Positions 1 through 5,903 of a DNA stretch of 5,903 nucleotides are shown here, in pieces; positions within the stretch are counted from its first letter, which is position 1, and every line of letters begins with the position of its first letter. The notes beneath the pieces were generated by a model. The model did not search any database, was not told the DNA's origin, and saw only the letters and a list, made by a program, of their open reading frames with translations. The DNA comes from Flavobacteriaceae bacterium (lineage in GTDB: Bacteria > Bacteroidota > Bacteroidia > Flavobacteriales > Weeksellaceae), in NCBI GenBank assembly GCA_031273305.1, contig JAISSC010000027.1:1-5903 (forward strand), in the 5' to 3' direction. A program made the translations under genes and the position numbers.

Positions 1-2201
1 GAAGTTTCACTTTATCCAACCTTTCGCAGGGTTCTTATACATTGCAAATCAATCATATAGGAGAGATTCTCTATTCGCAGGATATAGACCTGACGGATAA
101 TTTGGATTTGGGGAGCATCATAATACAAAAGGTACGAGAACTTCAATCTATAACTGTAACCGGACAAAAAAAGCTAATCGAGAGAAAGGTAGACCGGTTG
201 ATATTCAATGTTGAGAATTCTGTTGCCGCATCCGGCGGCGATGCTCTGGACGCTTTGAGGATTACACCGGGTATAAGGGTTCAAAATGACCAAATCTCTA
301 TGATTGGTAAGAGCGAAATGTCCGTGATGGTAAACGACCGGTTAGTACAACTTTCAGAAGAAGATTTGGTTAATTACCTAAGATCAATTCCCTCAGATAA
401 TATAAAAAGCATAGAGGTAATCACTACCCCGCCTGCAAAATACGATGCGGAGGGTAATAGTGGGATTGTCAATATACAGTTGAAAAAGGCTAAAAAGGAT
501 AGTTGGAATACTATTTTAAGGAGTTCGTATAAGCAGGGAGTATATCCGACGGGTATCGTGGGGGGAAATTTCAACTATCAGAAGAACAAGATTGGAATTT
601 CTTATGATGTGGATGCATACAAAAGTAAGATGATAGAAACGAATAAATACCGGTATTTCTACCCTGATGATACATGGGATAATAATCTTAAGTACATTAA
701 GAGAGATGATTATTTTGGCAGTGCTTTTAACGCCAGTTATGATATTACGCCCACGTTTAAGGCAGGTACACAACATATGGGATATTTTGCAGATCGTTCT
801 CAAGATGAATTTATTAATTCCGATATTCTTTATAATAATGGTAATATCGAACGAATAGAAACTCAGGGAATTTCCGACCTCGATCTAAGTATTAATACGT
901 TTAATCTCAATTTAACTAATAAAAGTTCATCAACAGAGAATTATATCATGGCAGATATTGATTATTTCATATATGATTACGAAAGAAACAATCGGTTTAG
1001 CTCAAACAGTAAATCATCAAATAGTTTTATTGATGCGGATAATAAAAATGAATTGTTGATTAAAAATGTTTCAGCCAAAATAGATGCACATTTAGCCTTA
1101 AAAAAAATAGCATTTAATTATGGGGCTAAAATGAGTATAACGGAAAATATTAGTGACCTGAATACGGTTTTTTATGATGAAAACGCCAATATCATGCCTC
1201 AAATATCTCAAAGCGACATTTTTAAATATTATGAGGACAATTATGCAGCATACATAGATGCAAAGAAAGAGTTCGGTAAAAAATGGGAGGTAAAAGCAGG
1301 ATTAAGAGCTGAATATGTCATTACCAAAGCTATTTCTAAAGAATCGGAGACTGTAAACAAAGATAAATTAAATTGGTTTCCGACAGTTTATATACAATAT
1401 ATGCCCAATGAAAATCACAATTTCTCAATAGCAGTAAATAGTAGAATTAACAGACCGTCTTATTTAATTATAAATCCTAATAAATGGTATTATAGCACAA
1501 ATTCATACAAAACCGGAAATCCCTTTCTGGAGCCTTCTTATACTTATAACATGGAATTAAGCCATAGTTATAGATCATTGTTAAATTCGACGTTTTATAT
1601 TTCCAAAGTTACAAATTCTTTTTCTGGAGACATTGTAATACATAATGAACAAGAGGATCAACAAATTTCAACCAGAGAAAATTATAAAGATATATTTTAT
1701 TGGGGATTAATAGGAAATGTGAATGCTAAGCTATTTAATTTTATGACATTATCATATAATTTTGATGTATCGCACAATAAAGTCAATGCTTTTTCTCCAT
1801 ACATGAAGGCAAGATATAATTATTGGGAAGCTAATACCTCGCTAAACAGCAGTTTTGTTTTGAGTGAAAATTTAACGGCAGAATTAAATACATATTACTA
1901 TTTTCCAACAAACAATAATTACAACAGCTATTCAGCATATTTACAATTAAATGCGGGGGTTAAATATGTTTTCCCTGATAAGAAATTACAATTGTCGCTT
2001 GTATTTAATGATATTCTAAAATCCGATAAACCGGTGAACACTATTTTTACAGACAATATCAAACAAACGTATGAAAAATATTTTGATAGTCAATATTTTA
2101 GATTAACCTTAGTATATAAATTGGGAGGAAAAATTAAACCCGTAGAGAACCGGGAAGGAAGTAATGTGGAAGAATTAAAAAGAACCTCATCAGAGAATTA
2201 A
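1..2201 (+). CDS. TonB-dependent-receptor-like outer membrane beta-barrel protein (5' end outside window)
   Basis: This is an outer-membrane protein with an N-terminal carboxypeptidase-regulatory-like domain, a plug and a C-terminal beta-barrel, as in the Bacteroidota 'outer membrane beta-barrel family' related to TonB-dependent receptors. The frame is open from base 3 (732 visible residues). The TTG at 42 is not the start, because the codons before it read SFTLSNLSQGSYT, the typical 'G-x-Y-x-L' end of a regulatory-like domain. A TonB-box-like stretch (ITVTG, about 150-164) follows. The plug covers roughly 200-485 and includes ALRITPGI and an IPSDNIKSIEVITTPPAKYD segment at 387-446. The rest is aromatic-rich alternating barrel strands ending in FRLTLVYKLGG and a short charged tail. 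The signal peptide must lie upstream. I estimate that about 50-80 residues are missing, judging from usual family length. The substrate cannot be inferred. The barrel half is clearly more AT-rich than the plug half. Confidence 0.88.
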   Translation, partial: SFTLSNLSQGSYTLQINHIGEILYSQDIDLTDNLDLGSIIIQKVRELQSITVTGQKKLIERKVDRLIFNVENSVAASGGDALDALRITPGIRVQNDQISMIGKSEMSVMVNDRLVQLSEEDLVNYLRSIPSDNIKSIEVITTPPAKYDAEGNSGIVNIQLKKAKKDSWNTILRSSYKQGVYPTGIVGGNFNYQKNKIGISYDVDAYKSKMIETNKYRYFYPDDTWDNNLKYIKRDDYFGSAFNASYDITPTFKAGTQHMGYFADRSQDEFINSDILYNNGNIERIETQGISDLDLSINTFNLNLTNKSSSTENYIMADIDYFIYDYERNNRFSSNSKSSNSFIDADNKNELLIKNVSAKIDAHLALKKIAFNYGAKMSITENISDLNTVFYDENANIMPQISQSDIFKYYEDNYAAYIDAKKEFGKKWEVKAGLRAEYVITKAISKESETVNKDKLNWFPTVYIQYMPNENHNFSIAVNSRINRPSYLIINPNKWYYSTNSYKTGNPFLEPSYTYNMELSHSYRSLLNSTFYISKVTNSFSGDIVIHNEQEDQQISTRENYKDIFYWGLIGNVNAKLFNFMTLSYNFDVSHNKVNAFSPYMKARYNYWEANTSLNSSFVLSENLTAELNTYYYFPTNNNYNSYSAYLQLNAGVKYVFPDKKLQLSLVFNDILKSDKPVNTIFTDNIKQTYEKYFDSQYFRLTLVYKLGGKIKPVENREGSNVEELKRTSSEN

Positions 2202-2204
2202 ATG

Positions 2205-2233
2205 TTGTTTGATTTATGGAATTTCTATCTTTG
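2205..2233 (+). promoter_or_regulatory. Candidate Bacteroidota promoter for the ABC-F gene
   Basis: A TTG at 2205-2207 is separated by 18 bases from TATCTTTG at 2226-2233, which matches the Bacteroidota consensus TTG...TAnnTTTG. The predicted transcript would start a few bases after 2233, giving a leader of about 20 bases before the ATG at 2258. The site begins just after the stop codon of the barrel gene (2199-2201), so the ABC-F gene can be transcribed independently. No stem-loop terminator for the upstream gene is evident in the gap, so read-through is also possible. Confidence 0.55.
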
Positions 2234-2257
2234 TCATTCTATTTTTTGATTTAAAAC

Positions 2258-4126
2258 ATGAACTATCTGTCAGTGACCAACCTAAGCAAATCGTTTGGGA
2301 TACGAACTTTATTTAAAAATGTTTCTTTTCACGTAAATGAAGGAGAGCAAATTGCTTTAGTGGCAAAGAACGGAAGTGGCAAAACGACATTACTTAAAAT
2401 CCTTGCGGGAAAGGAAACTCCTGATTCCGGAGAGGTAAAGATAAACAAGGACGTAAAAGTAATTTTATTTGAACAAACCGATTCGTTTGAGGAGGAGGTT
2501 ACTGCCGAACAATATATATTCACACATTCCAATTCGGTGTTGGAAGTAGCCCATCAATACGAAAAAATGGCACGGGAAGACCCTTATAATCCTGAGTTAG
2601 TCCGCTTGATGGAAAAAATGGATCATAAGGAGGGGTGGAAGGCAGGAGCAGTAATTCAGGAAGTTATATCTAAATTAAAAATTGATTTCCTTTCCCAAAA
2701 GATAAAAAATTTATCCGGTGGGCAACGTAAAAGAACTGCTCTGGCTAAATTCCTTATTGACATAAGTTTTGAGCAGGGTTCTATCCTGTTAATTCTGGAC
2801 GAACCCACCAATCATCTGGATATTGAGATGGTAGAATGGCTGGAATATTTCCTGAACAAAGAAAATAAAACTTTAATTCTGGTTACCCATGACCGCTATT
2901 TTCTGGACGCCGTCTGTACTAAAATATTAGAACTGGAGAATGAGACTATTTACGTTCACAACGGCGACTATGAAACTTATGTAACCCACAGAGCACTACG
3001 GATTGAAAATCAAACGGCTCAAATTGACAAAGCTAAAAACCTGTATAGAAGGGAATTGGAATGGATGCGCCGTCAACCTCAGGCAAGAACATCCAAATCT
3101 AAAAGCAGGATTGATGATTTTTACAAGACGGAAGAAAAAGCCGGACAAAAAATAGATGATTCCCGCATACAACTGGATATGCAAATGACCCGGTTAGGGA
3201 AGAAAATAATAGAAGCAGAACAAGTTTACAAACGGTTAGGAGATAAAATTATTCTGGATAATTTTTCTCATGTTTTCGCACGGGGAACAAGAATCGGGAT
3301 TATAGGGAAAAACGGGGTAGGGAAAACTACGTTTTTAAAAATATTGGAAAACGAAGAAACTATTGATTCCGGGAAAATTGAATGGGGGGAAACATTAACT
3401 ATCGGACATTTTAAACAGGAGGGAATTACCTTTAAAGAAGATCAAAGGGTTATTGATTTTGTTAAGGACATTGCGGATTATTTTCCTCTATCCGATGGAA
3501 AACAAATCACGGCGGGTCAATTTTTGGAGATGTTTTTATTCACTCCTGAAACGCAATATACTTTCACCTCGAAGCTAAGTGGAGGAGAGAAGAAAAGGCT
3601 CCAACTTTTATCGGTCTTATTTAAAAACCCTAATTTTTTAATTCTCGACGAGCCTACAAACGATTTGGATTTGCCGACTTTAACTGTTCTGGAAAATTTC
3701 CTGAACGAATATCAGGGATGCCTGTTAATTGTAAGTCACGACCGATATTTTATGGATAAAGTAGTAGATGAGCTGATGATCTTTGAGGGAGACGGAAAAA
3801 TTTCCCGGTTCATCGGAAATTATACCCGCTATTACCTTACGACCAAAGAAAAGGAGGCTCCGAAAGGTAATGAATCGAATAAAAAAGAGCTAAAAGCAAC
3901 GGCTATTACCAAACCTCAAAAAATATCTTTTAAGGAAAAGCGGGAATTGGAATCGCTGGAAAAGGAAATCCCCAAACTGGAAAAAGAAAAGGAAGAATTA
4001 ACCTGTAAACTTTCTTCTTCGGATTTAGATTTTAACGAAATCCGGAGAATCAGTACACAACTTGAAACCCTGTTGCGGAAACTTGAAGAAAAAGAAATGC
4101 GCTGGCTTGAACTCAGCGAACTCTAA
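2258..4126 (+). CDS. uup: ABC-F family ATPase, Uup-like
   Basis: This is a soluble twin-ATPase protein with no membrane segments. ABC-F proteins act on the ribosome or, for Uup, have been linked to DNA-associated and ribosome-related roles rather than transport. The first cassette (residues 1-250) has Walker A AKNGSGKTT at 36-44, signature LSGGQ at 152-156, Walker B ending LDEPTNHLD at 180-188 with catalytic Glu182, and switch His211. The inter-domain linker includes WMRRQPQARTSKSKSR (269-284), typical of Uup. The second cassette has GKNGVGKTT at 350-358, LSGGE at 440-444, LDEPTNDLD at 463-471 with Glu465, and His494. A charged C-terminal extension (about 555-618) looks like the Uup coiled-coil domain. 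The length of 622 residues fits the family. The first Walker A glycine is alanine (Ala36) in cassette 1. The ATG start precedes an immediate beta-strand, MNYLSVTNLSKSFG, as expected. Orthology to Uup rather than another ABC-F subgroup rests on the linker and C-terminal domain. Confidence 0.9.
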   Translation: MNYLSVTNLSKSFGIRTLFKNVSFHVNEGEQIALVAKNGSGKTTLLKILAGKETPDSGEVKINKDVKVILFEQTDSFEEEVTAEQYIFTHSNSVLEVAHQYEKMAREDPYNPELVRLMEKMDHKEGWKAGAVIQEVISKLKIDFLSQKIKNLSGGQRKRTALAKFLIDISFEQGSILLILDEPTNHLDIEMVEWLEYFLNKENKTLILVTHDRYFLDAVCTKILELENETIYVHNGDYETYVTHRALRIENQTAQIDKAKNLYRRELEWMRRQPQARTSKSKSRIDDFYKTEEKAGQKIDDSRIQLDMQMTRLGKKIIEAEQVYKRLGDKIILDNFSHVFARGTRIGIIGKNGVGKTTFLKILENEETIDSGKIEWGETLTIGHFKQEGITFKEDQRVIDFVKDIADYFPLSDGKQITAGQFLEMFLFTPETQYTFTSKLSGGEKKRLQLLSVLFKNPNFLILDEPTNDLDLPTLTVLENFLNEYQGCLLIVSHDRYFMDKVVDELMIFEGDGKISRFIGNYTRYYLTTKEKEAPKGNESNKKELKATAITKPQKISFKEKRELESLEKEIPKLEKEKEELTCKLSSSDLDFNEIRRISTQLETLLRKLEEKEMRWLELSEL

Positions 4127-4132
4127 TTAATT

Positions 4133-4182
4133 CAAAAAGGTTACACTTAAGGAGTTACGTGTCCCAGACGTGTAAGTTTTTG
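4133..4182. terminator. Probable bidirectional intrinsic terminator between convergent genes
   Basis: The left arm at 4133-4146 (CAAAAA, GG, TTACAC) is an inverted copy of the right arm at 4170-4182 (GTGTAA, G, TTTTTG). The stem is flanked by A5 on one side and T5 on the other, so each strand ends in a U tract: 4177-4181 for plus-strand RNA and 4138-4134 for minus-strand RNA. Plus-strand RNA can instead form a tighter hairpin, 4155-4163 with 4167-4175 around the three-base loop CCA (nine pairs, two of them G-U), directly before G and U5. That alternative is weaker on the minus strand because the G-U pairs become A-C mismatches. The site lies just after the ABC-F stop and inside the last codons of the convergent regulator gene. 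Confidence 0.6.
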
Positions 4183-4860
4183 ATGATAGAGTATCTTTAT
4201 TCTTCGTCCGTCCACTTCTATCAATCCATCGGTTTTAAATTCGGAGATTAACCGGATAGCACTTTCAGTAGCTGTTCCTATCAAGTTAGCCATCTCTTCC
4301 CTTGTCAGGGTTATTTTAATAAAACCTTCATTGTCCACACCCAATTTGTTTTCTAAGAAAAGCAGGATTTCTGCCAGCCTTTCACGAACTGTTTTTTGTG
4401 CCAAGAGGGTAATGGTCTTTCCTGCTTCACCTAAATCCTGTGAAATCTTTTTAAGGACATCAAAAGAAACTTTTGAACTGACTTCCAACAATTTATGAAA
4501 GATGACCTCCGGAATGTAAACGGCAATGACGTCATCCAACACAGTACATGATGCGCTAAAGGTTTCGCCTCCCAATAAGGAGCGGTATCCTACGATGTCT
4601 CCTTTTTTAACGAACCTCAATATCTGCTCCTTACCGTTGAATCCGCTTCTGTAAAGTTTCCCAGTACCGTAGAGTATCCCATAAATGCCCGTAGGTTTAT
4701 ATCCTTCATGTATGATTCCCTGCCCTTTTTCGTAATGGATTTCTTTCATTTCCTTATTAAGAATCCTTAACTCTTCTTGTGTAAACTGGTCCAAAATCTC
4801 TTTGTTCTTCAACTCTGAAACAATTAAATCAACCGAATGTTTTAACATGACATTACTCAT
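4147..4860 (-). CDS. Crp/Fnr-family transcriptional regulator
   Basis: This is a cytoplasmic DNA-binding regulator of 237 residues. The cyclic-nucleotide-binding-like beta-roll covers about residues 20-125, the dimerisation helix about 125-170, and the winged helix-turn-helix about 185-225 (LTREEMANLIG, then recognition helix ATESAIRLISEF). Glu199 and Arg203 align with the DNA-contacting Glu and Arg of CRP and FNR, but Ile202 stands where FNR has Ser212. The only cysteine is Cys105, so the FNR four-cysteine iron-sulfur sensor is absent. By my hand alignment the CRP cAMP contacts Glu72, Arg82 and Ser83 are Tyr92, Ser102 and Ala103, so cAMP binding is unlikely. The gene is divergent from the ccoI-like gene with an 88-base gap, which suggests control of the cbb3 oxidase genes or of itself. 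The ATG at 4860 fits the promoter; a second ATG four codons later (4848) is possible. Its signal is unknown. Confidence 0.9.
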   Translation of the reverse strand: MSNVMLKHSVDLIVSELKNKEILDQFTQEELRILNKEMKEIHYEKGQGIIHEGYKPTGIYGILYGTGKLYRSGFNGKEQILRFVKKGDIVGYRSLLGGETFSASCTVLDDVIAVYIPEVIFHKLLEVSSKVSFDVLKKISQDLGEAGKTITLLAQKTVRERLAEILLFLENKLGVDNEGFIKITLTREEMANLIGTATESAIRLISEFKTDGLIEVDGRRIKILYHQKLTRLGHVTP

Positions 4861-4871
4861 ATATTAATATA
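4860..4871. repeat. 12-base AT-only perfect palindrome at the regulator start
   Basis: TATATTAATATA is a perfect palindrome overlapping the first base of the regulator's start codon and lying in its predicted leader. It could be an operator for autoregulation or simply a chance product of very AT-rich DNA. It does not resemble the CRP (TGTGA) or FNR (TTGAT) half-site. Confidence 0.25.
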
Positions 4872-4881
4872 AAATTACAGG

Positions 4882-4912
4882 CAAAAATAATACTTTTTTT
4901 AAAATAAAACAA
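4882..4912 (-). promoter_or_regulatory. Candidate promoter for the Crp/Fnr-family gene
   Basis: Read on the minus strand, TTG (4912-4910) is followed after 20 bases by TATTTTTG (4889-4882), a full match to the Bacteroidota TTG...TAnnTTTG promoter with normal spacing. Transcription would start around 4875-4879, leaving a leader of roughly 15-20 bases. The spacer contains a T7/A-rich tract. The element occupies the same DNA as the opposing ccoI promoter. Confidence 0.55.
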
Positions 4913-4914
4913 CA

Positions 4915-4922
4915 TAACTTTG
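4915..4922 (+). promoter_or_regulatory. Candidate -7 element of the ccoI-like gene promoter
   Basis: TAACTTTG matches the Bacteroidota -7 consensus TAnnTTTG and lies 26 bases before the ATG at 4949, giving a leader of about 20 bases. There is no TTG or TTTG at the expected distance upstream; the corresponding place (about 4890-4897) reads ATACTTTT. A good -7 with a poor -33 is what one would expect if an activator, such as the divergent Crp/Fnr-type protein, helps recruit polymerase, but this is inference. Confidence 0.5.
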
Positions 4923-4948
4923 CATACTTAAATAATTGCATAAAAAAT

Positions 4949-5903
4949 ATGAGTGATTATTGTTTCCATTGCGGTCAAAGTATTGAAGATACAAAAGTTG
5001 AGTTTGACGATAAAAATTTTTGTTGTAATGGCTGTAAAACGGTCTATGAAATACTGAATCAAAACCATCTGGAGAACTATTACGAGCTAAATTCCAAAGC
5101 CGGGATCAAGCCCGAAAAAGGACAAAATCATTTTGAGTTTTTAGATACTCCCCAGATATTTGATAAAATTATCGACTATTCCGAAGACGGGATCACTTTG
5201 GTGACATTTAAAATTCCTGTTATCCATTGCAGCGCATGCATCTGGTTGCTCGAAAGCCTGAAAGGTATCAATAAAAATATTATCTACTCTACGGTTAACT
5301 TTACCACAAAGACCGTTCAGGTTGCTTATAGAAATGAATCCTATAAACTTAGTGAACTAGCGGATTTTCTTACTGACTTGGGCTATAAACCCGTTATTAA
5401 CTTTGAAACCGCAGATAAAAAACCTGAAAAAATAGATAATACACTACTTATAAAGATAGGAATTGCAGGTTTTGCCTTCGGAAATATAATGTTGTTGGCA
5501 TTTCCTGAATTTCTTGGAGATAAAGGAGACATTTGGTTGGAACAATACAACTATCTCTTCAGGACTTTAATGTTTATTTTATCCCTTCCTGTTGTCTTAT
5601 ATTGTGCTTCTGATTATTACAAATCTGCATGGAGCGCATTAAAACACGGAATCTTAAACATTGACCTGCCTATTGTTATCGGAATTTTTGCCCTGTTCTT
5701 TAGAAGTTCGTACGAAGCCTATACAGGCATCAGCAACGGATATTTCGATTCTCTTTGCGGACTGTTGTTTTTTATGCTGTTAGGGAAATATTTCCAGCAA
5801 AAAACGTATAAATCACTCGCCTTTGACAGGGATTATAAGTCGTTTTATCCTATTGCCGTAACAAAAATAGATTCCGACAACGTACAGGAAAATATTCTTA
5901 TTT
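4949..5903 (+). CDS. ccoI: CcoI/FixI-type copper-transporting P-type ATPase (3' end outside window)
   Basis: This is the first 318 residues of an inner-membrane heavy-metal P-type ATPase that, in the CcoI/FixI group, supplies copper for cbb3 cytochrome c oxidase assembly. The start is MSDYCFHCG at 4949. An N-terminal cysteine cluster (Cys5-x2-Cys8 and Cys25, Cys26, Cys29 in FCCNGC) matches the metal-binding domain typical of this group. It is followed by a heavy-metal-associated domain with HCSACIWLLE (Cys94-x2-Cys97, domain about 84-150). Hydrophobic segments then begin at about 166-186, 203-221, 238-251 and 266-282, separated by short loops. The actuator domain, the CPC membrane motif, the phosphorylated aspartate (DKTGT) and the ATP site would lie beyond the window, so activity cannot be judged. 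The frame has no stop up to the edge. A gene for the cbb3 maturation protein CcoS and the oxidase subunits are expected downstream from family synteny. Confidence 0.87.
   Translation, partial: MSDYCFHCGQSIEDTKVEFDDKNFCCNGCKTVYEILNQNHLENYYELNSKAGIKPEKGQNHFEFLDTPQIFDKIIDYSEDGITLVTFKIPVIHCSACIWLLESLKGINKNIIYSTVNFTTKTVQVAYRNESYKLSELADFLTDLGYKPVINFETADKKPEKIDNTLLIKIGIAGFAFGNIMLLAFPEFLGDKGDIWLEQYNYLFRTLMFILSLPVVLYCASDYYKSAWSALKHGILNIDLPIVIGIFALFFRSSYEAYTGISNGYFDSLCGLLFFMLLGKYFQQKTYKSLAFDRDYKSFYPIAVTKIDSDNVQENILI

Noticed and set aside
42..44. TTG as the start codon of the outer-membrane barrel protein
   Set aside because: The frame is open back to base 3 and the upstream codons encode the expected end of a carboxypeptidase-regulatory-like domain, so the gene is cut by the window edge rather than starting here.
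374..858. Short open frames on both strands inside the barrel gene (374-574, 516-803 and 667-858)
   Set aside because: They lie wholly within a convincing coding frame, have no recognisable motif and no promoter, so they are shadows of the real gene.
2202..2257. Terminator for the barrel gene at the T6 run (2242-2247)
   Set aside because: No GC-containing stem precedes the run; it is more likely part of the AT-rich leader of the next gene.
2329..3184. Minus-strand open frames inside the ABC-F gene (2329-2532 and 2996-3184)
   Set aside because: They overlap strongly conserved ATPase motifs on the other strand and have no start signals of their own.
4861..4948. FNR or CRP operator in the divergent region
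   Set aside because: No TTGAT-N4-ATCAA or TGTGA-N6-TCACA type site is visible. The TGCA pair at 4921-4924 and 4937-4940 is only four matching bases per arm and one copy is part of the promoter.
1..5903. CRISPR array, insertion sequence, tRNA, toxin-antitoxin or phage-defence system
   Set aside because: I saw no spaced direct repeats, transposase motifs, terminal inverted repeats, cloverleaf sequence or defence-type domains. Four ordinary genes and short control regions account for nearly all of the sequence.

Overview
The window looks like ordinary chromosomal DNA from a Bacteroidota bacterium, most likely of the class Flavobacteriia. The evidence is the AT-rich sequence, three candidate promoters with the Bacteroidota -7 motif TAnnTTTG instead of sigma70-type boxes, no clear Shine-Dalgarno sequences, a TonB-dependent-receptor-like outer-membrane barrel of the Bacteroidota type, and a cbb3-oxidase-type copper ATPase next to a Crp/Fnr regulator. 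Genus and species cannot be read from this stretch.

Layout. (1) Positions 1-2201 (+) hold the 3' part of an outer-membrane beta-barrel / TonB-dependent-receptor-like gene. Its frame is open to the left edge, so the true start lies outside the window. (2) Positions 2202-2257 are a short gap with a good candidate promoter for the next gene. (3) Positions 2258-4126 (+) encode a complete ABC-F ATPase of the Uup type. (4) Positions 4133-4182 form a probable bidirectional terminator between convergent genes, overlapping the last codons of the regulator. (5) Positions 4147-4860 (-) encode a complete Crp/Fnr-family regulator that lacks both the FNR iron-sulfur cysteines and the CRP cAMP-binding residues. 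(6) Positions 4861-4948 are a divergent control region with two face-to-face promoters sharing the same DNA. (7) Positions 4949-5903 (+) hold the 5' part of a CcoI/FixI-type copper-transporting P-type ATPase that runs off the right edge.

How they work together. The regulator and the copper ATPase form the only evident functional unit. In many Bacteroidota a Crp/Fnr gene lies next to ccoI and the genes for the high-affinity cbb3 cytochrome oxidase, so the unseen right flank probably carries ccoS, ccoN/O and ccoP. The barrel protein and the Uup-like protein appear to be separate transcription units with no visible link to the oxidase cluster.

I see no mobile element, CRISPR array, tRNA, rRNA or defence system. 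The points most worth a second look are the superimposed divergent promoters, the sensor-less appearance of the Crp/Fnr protein, the overlapping bidirectional terminator, and a base-composition step inside the barrel gene.
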